Shown here: positions 6,821 to 12,583 of the stretch, piece by piece
How positions within the stretch are numbered: the first letter of the stretch is position 1
Layout: each line of letters opens with the position of its first letter
Assembly (NCBI GenBank): GCA_030669135.1
Contig: DAOVEE010000033.1
Span: 1 to 12,583, forward strand
Direction of reading: 5' to 3'
Source of the DNA: Candidatus Bathyarchaeota archaeon
GTDB taxonomy: Archaea; Thermoproteota; Bathyarchaeia; TCS64
DNA length: 12,583 nucleotides
Made by a program: the position numbers and the translations under genes
The notes under the pieces: model-generated
Told to the model about the DNA's origin: nothing
What the model saw: only the letters and a program-made list of their open reading frames with translations
The model's database searches: none

Positions 6821-7555
6821 CTAGGTTATCCTCTCTAGCCCCCCGAAACGGGTTTTTATGTAGACCTTCTCTAAGCCAGCGTCTATGGCCTGCGCCGCCA
6901 GATCTACTAGGCGCTCCCTCGTAGGTGACTCCATCTCCTTCAACTCAGGAGAAAGGATCTCACCCTGATTGTCGAACTGCTGAAGATAGTAGACCTCGGC
7001 GAAGCCCTTGATGTCCTCCGCGATCCTTCTGACGAAGCTAGGTTCATCGGAGACCGTGGGGGCGACGGTTGTCCTGACCTCCACTTCAACGCCCAGTTCT
7101 TTGCAAAGTCGGAGGGTCTTCTTCACCGATTCGCTGAACACTCCTCCCAGCGGGGGCACGCCAGAGACGACGCCATAGTCCTCAGGGTTCAGCGGCGCCT
7201 TGACGTCCAGGGCGACCCTGTCGATCAGCCCTGTTCTCAGAACCCTCTCCGCTGCTTGATAGGCCGTGCCGTTGGTGTCCAGCATGAGCTTCAGTCCGTG
7301 GTTCTTCACCAGCTCGGCGGCCTCGATTACGGCGTCCGGTTGGAGCAGCGGCTCGCCGCCGGTGAACACCACGGCGTCCAGCTGGGGCACGGGGTTCATG
7401 CCGATCTCTAACCTCTCCTTGATGTAGTCTAAGTCGACCTCCTCGCCGGAGTCGAGAGGAATGAGCCCTGAGTTCTGGCAGTAGGGGCACCTGATGTTGC
7501 AGCCTGCGAAGAAAACGATCATAGATACGTTCCCGTACCAGTCCACGGTTGACAT
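6821..7555 (-). CDS. Radical SAM activating-enzyme-like protein (NrdG/PflA type), 5' end uncertain
   Basis: The 244 residues from ATG 7553-7555 include the radical-SAM cluster motif CNIRCPYC (C19, C23, C26), FTGGEPLL (SAM binding), DTNGT and DVKAPL. This architecture is that of activases of anaerobic ribonucleotide reductase (NrdG2 type) or other glycyl-radical enzymes; no glycyl-radical partner is in the window, so the target is unknown. Oddity: the conserved N-terminal strand of the family, like GG-x-x-x-x-S-x-x-D-W/Y-x-G, begins upstream of this ATG. The codons for LGGITD (7556-7573) are in frame, but the open stretch ends at a stop with no ATG, GTG or TTG. An upstream GTG (7602-7604) or ATG (7606-7608) would connect if the five-base C run at 7588-7592 were one base shorter or longer, respectively. 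A frameshift or sequencing error is therefore likely. Confidence 0.82.
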   Translation of the reverse strand: MSTVDWYGNVSMIVFFAGCNIRCPYCQNSGLIPLDSGEEVDLDYIKERLEIGMNPVPQLDAVVFTGGEPLLQPDAVIEAAELVKNHGLKLMLDTNGTAYQAAERVLRTGLIDRVALDVKAPLNPEDYGVVSGVPPLGGVFSESVKKTLRLCKELGVEVEVRTTVAPTVSDEPSFVRRIAEDIKGFAEVYYLQQFDNQGEILSPELKEMESPTRERLVDLAAQAIDAGLEKVYIKTRFGGLERIT

Positions 7556-7634
7556 GTCTGTTATGCCGCCCAGCCTCGTCCACCATACCCCCTTTGAATG
7601 TCACTCATGAAATGTATCTCTGGTTTTTCAAGGT

Positions 7635-8507
7635 TTAGGCGACCGCCCCCAGCAGGTAGACCCCCACGAAGATTATCATGGAGCCCACAATCCGTACTCC
7701 ACCGTACCTCTCCTTAAGCAACACCACGCCCAACGCGGCTCCTAGGACGACGCTCACCTGCCTCAGCGCCAAGATGTAGCTGACCTGCGCCATGCTCATC
7801 GCCACAAGCACCAACATGTAGCCACCCTTCACGAGGACGCCGGCGACAGACACCCTGAACAGGGAGCCCCTCAGCTCCTCCCTTAAGAGACTCACGCCTC
7901 TTCGTTTGACTGTCACCAGCGACAGCATCCCGGTTATCACGAATCCCAGCCAGAAGGAGTACAGGAGAGGGTCGACCGCGGTCACTCCCATCTTGTCGGA
8001 GATGGAGTACACGGTGGTCCCTAGTGCGGCTACGAACGCGTACCTGGACGCGGGGTCGCCCAAAGCCTTCAAAGGCCTTGTCAACTCTTCTCCGCTCCAG
8101 CCCTTGAGATGGAGCACGTAGACCCCGAAGAGGATAAGGGCGATGCCCAGAGCCCCCCACGCCGTGATCCTCTCCCCAATGAGCAGAGACGCCGCTATCG
8201 CCACGAACATCGGCGAGGACCTTGCGACCGGGTAGACGACGCTAAGGTCACCTTCCTCGTATGCCTTCCCCAACGCGAGGAAGTAGATCGTCTCAGCGAC
8301 GCCGCTGATGAACAGAAACGGGAGTATCTCTACCGGGAAATATATCTCAGGTAGGATCACATAGAAGACGGGAAGAAAAATGACCAAGCTTAAAACGTTG
8401 ATGAGAAGCATGAAGCTGTCCTTGTCGCCCGCCTCCTTGGCGACATAGTTCCACAGAGCGTGCGAAACAGCGGAGGTCATCACCAGCATAAAAGGCAGCG
8501 GGTCCAA
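7635..8507 (-). CDS. EamA/DMT-superfamily permease
   Basis: A 290-residue integral membrane protein with about ten hydrophobic segments arranged as two EamA repeats (about 1-135 and 155-290). The first repeat has the typical N-terminal SHALWNYVAK; the second has FxxLGFVITG-like and VSYILALRQ segments, and both repeats carry the GER/KER-type motif after a helix (LIGERIT, LLKERYG). DMT permeases move small metabolites or amino acids; the substrate cannot be read from sequence. The TTG start (8505-8507) is supported by GAGGAG with 7-nt spacing. It leads the minus-strand operon and is followed by the radical-SAM gene, whose reading frame begins within about 30-80 nt. Confidence 0.9.
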   Translation of the reverse strand: MDPLPFMLVMTSAVSHALWNYVAKEAGDKDSFMLLINVLSLVIFLPVFYVILPEIYFPVEILPFLFISGVAETIYFLALGKAYEEGDLSVVYPVARSSPMFVAIAASLLIGERITAWGALGIALILFGVYVLHLKGWSGEELTRPLKALGDPASRYAFVAALGTTVYSISDKMGVTAVDPLLYSFWLGFVITGMLSLVTVKRRGVSLLREELRGSLFRVSVAGVLVKGGYMLVLVAMSMAQVSYILALRQVSVVLGAALGVVLLKERYGGVRIVGSMIIFVGVYLLGAVA

Positions 8508-8593
8508 AGGTTATCTCCTCAGTATTCGCCGTAGAGGTATAATGGTTCTTCCCCAACGTTTTATTCAGGCGACGCGAAGTCAATGTGAACGCC
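8508..8593. promoter_or_regulatory. Divergent promoter between eamA and thpR
   Basis: This spacer separates the minus-strand operon from the plus-strand genes. On the plus strand, TATAAT lies at 8539-8544 within GGTATAATGG, and TTTTATT at 8559-8565. The second is about 31 nt before the thpR ATG, close to the spacing for a leaderless transcript, and no SD precedes that ATG. On the minus strand, GAATAAAACG and CATTATACC are possible TATA elements for eamA. Calls are by eye. Confidence 0.4.
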
Positions 8594-9157
8594 ATGAGTA
8601 TTAGGTGCTTCGTGGCCGTTGCATGCGGCGGTGACGAGCTTGCAGCGAAGTTCACTGAGGTGAGGAGGATGCTCGAGGCCGCGAGGGCCGACATTAAGTT
8701 CGTCGAGCCGGAGAACATCCACCTCACCCTCAAGTTCCTCGGCGAGATAGAGCCGAGCCTCGTGGAACAAGTATCCCAAGTCGTGAAGGAGGTTAGCTTC
8801 AAGCCATTCGACGCCAGGCTTGAAGGTATCGGTGTCTTCCCTAACCTGAGGAGGCCCCGGGTCGTGTGGGCGGGCATCACTGACGGCGTGTCCCAGCTGG
8901 CGGAGATCTGGAAGGACGTCGACACGAAACTCAGCAGGCTGGGCTTCGAGAGAGAGAGGCGGGGGTTCAGCCCCCACATAACCATCGGCAGGGTCAGGAG
9001 CGGCAGGAACCGGGACAGGCTGGTCGAGGAGCTCTCCGCCCTGAGTGACTACGAGTTCGGCGGCCTGCATGTGGACAGGATCGTGCTGAAGAAGAGCGTG
9101 CTCACCCCAAGGGGGCCCATCTACACTCCGCTGGCGGAGTCAGCCGTAGACAGGTAG
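8594..9157 (+). CDS. thpR: RNA 2',3'-cyclic phosphodiesterase (2'-5' RNA ligase family)
   Basis: A 187-residue member of the 2H phosphoesterase superfamily, which in archaea and bacteria opens 2',3'-cyclic phosphates at RNA ends (ligase activity on tRNA halves was the first one described). Both HxT motifs are present: HLTL (H43, T45), followed by KFLGE, and HITI (H128, T130), followed by GRV. Length is normal for the family. I chose ATG 8594 because it places the family's first strand (IRCFVAV) directly at the N-terminus; a GTG three codons upstream at 8585 is the alternative. It lies 49 nt before cca in the same direction, an arrangement seen in other archaea, which fits a shared role in tRNA 3'-end or RNA repair. 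Confidence 0.9.
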   Translation: MSIRCFVAVACGGDELAAKFTEVRRMLEAARADIKFVEPENIHLTLKFLGEIEPSLVEQVSQVVKEVSFKPFDARLEGIGVFPNLRRPRVVWAGITDGVSQLAEIWKDVDTKLSRLGFERERRGFSPHITIGRVRSGRNRDRLVEELSALSDYEFGGLHVDRIVLKKSVLTPRGPIYTPLAESAVDR

Positions 9158-9206
9158 ATATTTCAGTCGTGTCAACTATTTTGCATCCTATAAAGGCGTG
9201 AATGTC

Positions 9207-10601
9207 ATGGAGTGGACGGAGCTCAAGCCCAAGGTACTGGAACTGGTGAAGCCTAACGAGGAGGAGAAACAGAAGGTGCAGGCAGCCGCGGAGAGGCTGC
9301 GAAAAGACATCAACGGGCTTCTGGAGGCAGAGGGGATCGAGGCCGAGGCCGAGCTCCACGGCAGCGTCGCCCACGGCACGTGGGTAAGAGGCGACGAGGA
9401 CATCGATCTGTTCATCGTGCTGAGCAGTAGATACTCACGCGGAGACCTTCACAGGGTCCTGGACGCCCTGAAGAGGCACCTCGGCGGCGACTACGTGGAG
9501 GCCTACGCCGAGCACCCCTATCTGCGGGCGTCGATAGAGGGGTTCAACGTCGACCTGGTGCCGTGCTTCAGGCTGGAGAAGGGAGAAAAGATAAGGTCGT
9601 CCACGGACAGGACTCCTCTCCACTCGGAATACCTTGATGAGGTGCTAAACGACGAGCTAAGGGACGAGGTCAGGATCCTTAAACGGTTCACCGAGACTAT
9701 TGGGGTCTACGGCGCCGAGATAAGAGTGCAAGGGTTCTCCGGGTATCTGTGCGAGCTGCTCGTGGTGAAGCACGGTTCCTTCGAGGGGCTGCTCACTGCG
9801 GCTGCAGATTGGAAGAGGAAGGAGGTTATCAGCTTCGATTCTAACCTGGACGAAGACGAGTTGAGGAAGAGGTTCGACAACCCCCTGATAATCATGGACC
9901 CCACGGATGAGTCTAGGAACGTGGCGTCGGCGCTTAGCCCAGAGTCCTACTGGACCTTCGTCGCCGCATGCACGAGCTTCACCGAGAATCCAGAAATGAA
10001 GTACTTCGTCCACGAGCAAGAGGCATCCAGTGAAACGGTCCTCAACCTCCTCCAGAGCCAAGGCAGCGACTTTTTGTTCCTGGTGATTGATGAACACAGG
10101 GCCGAGGTCCCGGACACCCTCTGGGGCCAGCTTCACAAGTCTGGTCAGGCGCTGCGGCAGACGCTTGAAGCAGGTGGCTTCAACGTCTTCAGGTCGAGCA
10201 CGTGGAGCGATGAGAGGCACCGCCACATACTCGTCTTCCAGCTACAGTCATCGACGATCCCGAGGGTCATGAAGCACGTGGGGCCCCCAGTCTCGATGAT
10301 CAGAAACACTGAGAGCTTCTTCGAGACCCATCTGGGAGCGGAGGACACCGAGTCGGGGCCGTGGATAGAGGGCGACAGGTGGGTCGTGCTATTGAGGCGG
10401 CAGTACACCGAAGCGAAGAAGCTGCTTGAGGAGAGGCTGGAGGATGGAGGGAGAAGCGTCGGGGTCTCCAAGAACCTGGCTGTCAGGGTCTTGCAGCACC
10501 ACAGGATCCTCGTAAACGAGGAGATCGGGGACTACCTCGTGGACGGCTTCGAGCAGCACCTGTACAGGCTACTGATAGGAAGGCCGCACTGGGTTGAGTG
10601 A
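9207..10601 (+). CDS. cca: CCA tRNA nucleotidyltransferase, archaeal class I
   Basis: This enzyme adds or repairs the 3'-CCA of tRNA using CTP and ATP. The nucleotidyltransferase core is visible: HGSVAHGTW (GS at 52-53), the catalytic pair D65/D67 in DEDID and the third Asp D116 in VDLVPCF. The STDRTPLH, VYGAEIRVQGFSGYLCELL and MDPTDESRNVA segments are characteristic of the archaeal class. The 464-residue length is slightly above the usual 430-450. I chose ATG 9207 because the N-terminus then lines up with the family and GGCGTG lies 6 nt upstream as a weak SD; GTG at 9198 would add three residues. Its TGA overlaps the next gene by 8 nt. Confidence 0.94.
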   Translation: MEWTELKPKVLELVKPNEEEKQKVQAAAERLRKDINGLLEAEGIEAEAELHGSVAHGTWVRGDEDIDLFIVLSSRYSRGDLHRVLDALKRHLGGDYVEAYAEHPYLRASIEGFNVDLVPCFRLEKGEKIRSSTDRTPLHSEYLDEVLNDELRDEVRILKRFTETIGVYGAEIRVQGFSGYLCELLVVKHGSFEGLLTAAADWKRKEVISFDSNLDEDELRKRFDNPLIIMDPTDESRNVASALSPESYWTFVAACTSFTENPEMKYFVHEQEASSETVLNLLQSQGSDFLFLVIDEHRAEVPDTLWGQLHKSGQALRQTLEAGGFNVFRSSTWSDERHRHILVFQLQSSTIPRVMKHVGPPVSMIRNTESFFETHLGAEDTESGPWIEGDRWVVLLRRQYTEAKKLLEERLEDGGRSVGVSKNLAVRVLQHHRILVNEEIGDYLVDGFEQHLYRLLIGRPHWVE

Positions 10602-11349
10602 ACACATCCCCGTAGATGACGTTATTGGACATGCGGTTGGTAGATTCCTCTGCTGGCCACGCTATGATGTGAATGAAGCAAAACAACGGTTGAATCAGCT
10701 AAAAGAGCTAGGAATAGAATCACTTGCCCTCGGTGGGCGTCACGGCATCCTAGGTTATCAGGTGCTTGGGAAAGGACATGTTGGTGTCGTCTTGAAGGCC
10801 ATGAGGGGAGGTGAGGAAGTAGCTTTGAAGATTAGACGCACAGACGCCGATAGAGAGTCCATGCATAGAGAGGCTGAGATGCTTGTTTTAGCCAATAAAG
10901 CCGGCGTCGGCCCGATGCTTTACGGCTTTTCCAATGATTTCATCGCCATGGAGGAAATAACAGGGTCTTACCTAGGTGAGTGGATGAACAATTTTCGAGG
11001 TAACCCAGAAAAACTGAGGAGCGTAATTCGTGTCCTTCTAGAAAAATCCAGAAAGCTGGACCATGTAGGTGTAGACCATGGTGAGCTGACAAAGGTAAAG
11101 AGGCACTTCATAGTCACAGAAGCTGGGCCTAGGATCATAGACTTTGAGTCAGCAAGCATCGAGAGACGGATGCAGAACGTGACGGCTACGGCTCAAAGCA
11201 TATTCTTGAACAAAGGATTTGCTTCACAGCTGGGCTCTCATCTAAGTCTTCCCGACCTCAAGACCCTGATCAACGTCCTTTCCACCTATAAACAAAACCA
11301 GACTGACCATAATTTTGAGAAAATACTTGAGGTATGTAGCCTCATCTAA
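10594..11349 (+). CDS. COG2112 Bud32/RIO-related Ser/Thr protein kinase
   Basis: A 251-residue archaeal protein kinase-like enzyme. It has a compact N-terminal segment (WPRYDVNEA), a glycine loop LGKGHVGVV at about 58-66, Lys79 in VALKIRRTDADRESM, a catalytic loop DHGELTKVK (161-169) and the metal-binding DFES (D183) in place of DFG. These are hallmarks of COG2112, predicted kinases related to Bud32; physiological substrates are not known to me. TTG at 10594-10596 is the only standard start ahead of the conserved WPRY segment, has AGGAAGG about 10 nt upstream, and overlaps the cca stop by 8 nt, implying coupling. Third positions are clearly more AT-rich than in cca. Confidence 0.88.
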   Translation: MSEHIPVDDVIGHAVGRFLCWPRYDVNEAKQRLNQLKELGIESLALGGRHGILGYQVLGKGHVGVVLKAMRGGEEVALKIRRTDADRESMHREAEMLVLANKAGVGPMLYGFSNDFIAMEEITGSYLGEWMNNFRGNPEKLRSVIRVLLEKSRKLDHVGVDHGELTKVKRHFIVTEAGPRIIDFESASIERRMQNVTATAQSIFLNKGFASQLGSHLSLPDLKTLINVLSTYKQNQTDHNFEKILEVCSLI

Positions 11350-11423
11350 GGGCAGACAACAACCAACGGTGCATCTAAGTTTGACAACGTCTCTACAACT
11401 AAATTGGGCCATCGATTTCTTCA

Positions 11424-11430
11424 GGGAGGT
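11424..11430 (+). promoter_or_regulatory. Shine-Dalgarno GGGAGGT that fixes the CPBP start
   Basis: This strong SD overlaps the TTG at 11430-11432, so that codon cannot be the start. The next in-frame TTG, at 11439, lies 8 nt downstream, an ideal distance. Confidence 0.7.
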
Positions 11431-11438
11431 TGATTCCT

Positions 11439-12050
11439 TTGAGAGCCTTTGAAACGAAAAACGTCGTTGTGGGTATTGGCCTCGCGTTCGCCTTGTGGTA
11501 TGTTGTCTTCCTCACGCACATCTTGGATAGCTTCTGGTACAGAGTCACGGTCGCTTCCATCATCTTGGCTCTATATGCAGCCATCTTTGGGAGAGGCGTA
11601 GCCGGAGGAAACCATGAAATCAGCGTATCTGTGGTTCTGAAAGGAGTTGCATCAGGTGGCTTCCTTTACGCGTCGTTTTTCGTTGGCTACAATGTTTTCA
11701 GATCATCAGTGGAATCGAGCGCCAGCAGCGTATATCTGTTCAGAACCGATTCTCCTCTCTATATCGCGGCTGTGTCACTGATAATTACTAGCATTTGTGA
11801 GGAGTTTTTCTGGAGGAGGTATCTTCAGACTGCTCTCGTCGAGAGCCATGGAGGAACGGGGTTCAGTCTATCTGCTCTGATGTATGCATTTATTCATCTT
11901 CCCACTGGTAACTTGGCCCTCGTTTTCGCTGCGCTGATCGCTGGGCTGTTCTGGGGTTTACTCTATGAATACACCAAGTCGTTCTGGGTGGTCGTCTTTT
12001 CTCATATTGTATGGACTGAGTTGATCTTCGTGTTTCTTCCCCTGAGGTAA
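11439..12050 (+). CDS. CPBP (CAAX-like) intramembrane metalloprotease family protein
   Basis: A 203-residue membrane protein with about six to seven hydrophobic segments. The motifs of CPBP/Abi glutamic-type membrane proteases are visible: CEEFFWRR (E121, E122, R126), YAFIH with H153, and SHIVW with H189. The family spans CAAX prenyl-protein proteases and many uncharacterised members; the position four after the last His, usually Asn or Asp, is Thr193, with Glu194 next to it. The substrate is unknown. The start at TTG 11439 is set by the SD at 11424-11430. The neighbour downstream is a prenyltransferase, but a functional link is speculative because only 37 nt separate them and the downstream gene appears to have its own promoter. 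Confidence 0.87.
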   Translation: MRAFETKNVVVGIGLAFALWYVVFLTHILDSFWYRVTVASIILALYAAIFGRGVAGGNHEISVSVVLKGVASGGFLYASFFVGYNVFRSSVESSASSVYLFRTDSPLYIAAVSLIITSICEEFFWRRYLQTALVESHGGTGFSLSALMYAFIHLPTGNLALVFAALIAGLFWGLLYEYTKSFWVVVFSHIVWTELIFVFLPLR

Positions 12051-12054
12051 GGAA

Positions 12055-12065
12055 AACTTTATTCA
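12055..12065 (+). promoter_or_regulatory. BRE/TATA-like promoter of the UbiA gene, probably leaderless
   Basis: GGAAAACTTTATTC, starting directly after the CPBP stop, resembles an archaeal BRE followed by a TATA box (CTTTATT). Its centre is about 28 nt before the ATG at 12088, and no SD precedes that ATG. Together these fit leaderless transcription starting at or near the ATG. Confidence 0.5.
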
Positions 12066-12087
12066 TCATAAGTGATTGACCACATCC

Positions 12088-12583
12088 ATGTCTTTGAAGA
12101 CGTGGGTCATCGCCACTCGGCCCTGGTCGCTCGTAATGACGTTTGTCTCTACGTGCCTCGCAGGCATTCTAGCCTATGTGAGCGGCAGCTTCAGCGTACC
12201 GATATTCATACTCACCATGGTTGGATTGCTAATAGCTCATATAGCCGCGAACATGACAAACGACTGGTACGACGTTAAGCATGGGGTTGACGCTAACGCG
12301 CCTACCGCCGAGTACCGTCCACATCCGCTTCTGTTCGGAGAACTAGATAAGAAGACCTACAAGACGGTGATTTTTTCTCTATATGGGATAGGGTTACTCA
12401 TCAGTCTGTACTTGACTTGGCTGCGCGGTTTACCCGTATTAGTATTCAGCGCCTTGGGCGTTATTCTGGGAGTATTCTATACAGCTGATCCCGTTAAACT
12501 GAAACACCACTCAGTTGGAGAAATCTGCGTCTTCCTTGCTTACGGGCCGCTTATGGTTGGTGGAGCGTATTACGCCCTCACGG
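12088..12583 (+). CDS. UbiA-family prenyltransferase, MenA-like, 3' end beyond the window
   Basis: I read 165 residues from ATG 12088 with no stop to the window end. The UbiA family couples polyprenyl diphosphates to aromatic or other acceptors in the membrane. The first Asp-rich motif is NDWYDVKHGVD (N-D-x-x-D-x3-G-x-D), followed by APTAEYRPHPL; the second region is YTADPVKLKH then SVGEICVFLAYGP. The GVD and VGE...GP features resemble MenA (1,4-dihydroxy-2-naphthoate prenyltransferase) more than the archaeal lipid enzyme DGGGP synthase, whose motif is usually NDxxDxxxDxxN. Hydrophobic segments appear at about 17-32, 38-56, 92-108, 113-130 and 143-161. Acceptor identity is uncertain without the C-terminus. 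Confidence 0.87.
   Translation, partial: MSLKTWVIATRPWSLVMTFVSTCLAGILAYVSGSFSVPIFILTMVGLLIAHIAANMTNDWYDVKHGVDANAPTAEYRPHPLLFGELDKKTYKTVIFSLYGIGLLISLYLTWLRGLPVLVFSALGVILGVFYTADPVKLKHHSVGEICVFLAYGPLMVGGAYYALT

Noticed and set aside
7182..7604. 140-residue minus-strand frame starting at GTG 7604 as a separate gene
   Set aside because: Its first residues may belong to the frame-disrupted radical-SAM gene, but the rest is arginine-rich out-of-frame translation over that gene.
8347..9070. Minus-strand open frames opposite thpR and across the divergent promoter
   Set aside because: thpR on the plus strand has both catalytic HxT motifs; the opposing frames lack recognisable domains.
9185..9197. CCTATAAAGG upstream of cca as a TATA box
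   Set aside because: It is only about 16 nt before the chosen ATG, too close for a start at or before that codon; cca is more simply co-transcribed with thpR or served by an element further upstream.

Overview
The window is archaeal. Signs are a class I (archaeal-type) CCA-adding enzyme, the archaeal families UPF0200, UPF0201 and COG2112, an archaeal-type UbiA prenyltransferase, TATA/BRE-like promoter elements, and frequent TTG starts behind Shine-Dalgarno (SD) sequences. A Hdr/Mvh-type hydrogenase points to an anaerobic, H2-metabolising archaeon. A high-GC uncultured lineage of the Thermoproteota (Bathyarchaeia- or Caldarchaeia-like) is a guess from gene content, not a demonstrated placement.

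Region 1 (1-5695, all minus strand) is a tightly packed operon read right to left: mvhG (hydrogenase small subunit), mvhA (large subunit), an hdrA-mvhD fusion, then a second hdrA-like gene (hdrA') that leaves the window at base 1. Junction gaps are 0-2 nt. The likely path is H2 to NiFe site (MvhA), FeS clusters (MvhG), MvhD domain, then HdrA flavin and FeS clusters, i.e. a soluble, possibly flavin-bifurcating complex. No hdrB or hdrC is inside the window, so the final acceptor is not visible. The two HdrA paralogues have lost different iron-sulfur sites and look like halves of an asymmetric heterodimer. This is the most interesting feature here.

Region 2 (5696-5889) is an AT-rich promoter and leader for the hydrogenase operon, with a TATA-like element, a dyad near the predicted transcription start, and a palindrome over the stop codon of the gene upstream.

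Region 3 (5890-8507, minus strand) is a second operon: EamA/DMT permease, radical-SAM activase-like enzyme (its 5' end looks frame-disrupted), UPF0200 P-loop kinase-like protein, UPF0201 protein.

Region 4 (8508-12583, plus strand) starts at a divergent promoter. It holds thpR (RNA 2',3'-cyclic phosphodiesterase), cca (tRNA CCA-adding enzyme) and a Bud32/RIO-related COG2112 kinase overlapping cca, an RNA-processing set. A CPBP membrane protease and a MenA-like UbiA prenyltransferase (cut by the right edge) follow. From about 10,600 onward base composition is visibly more AT-rich than in the genes to the left.

I saw no tRNA, rRNA, CRISPR array, insertion sequence or prophage genes.
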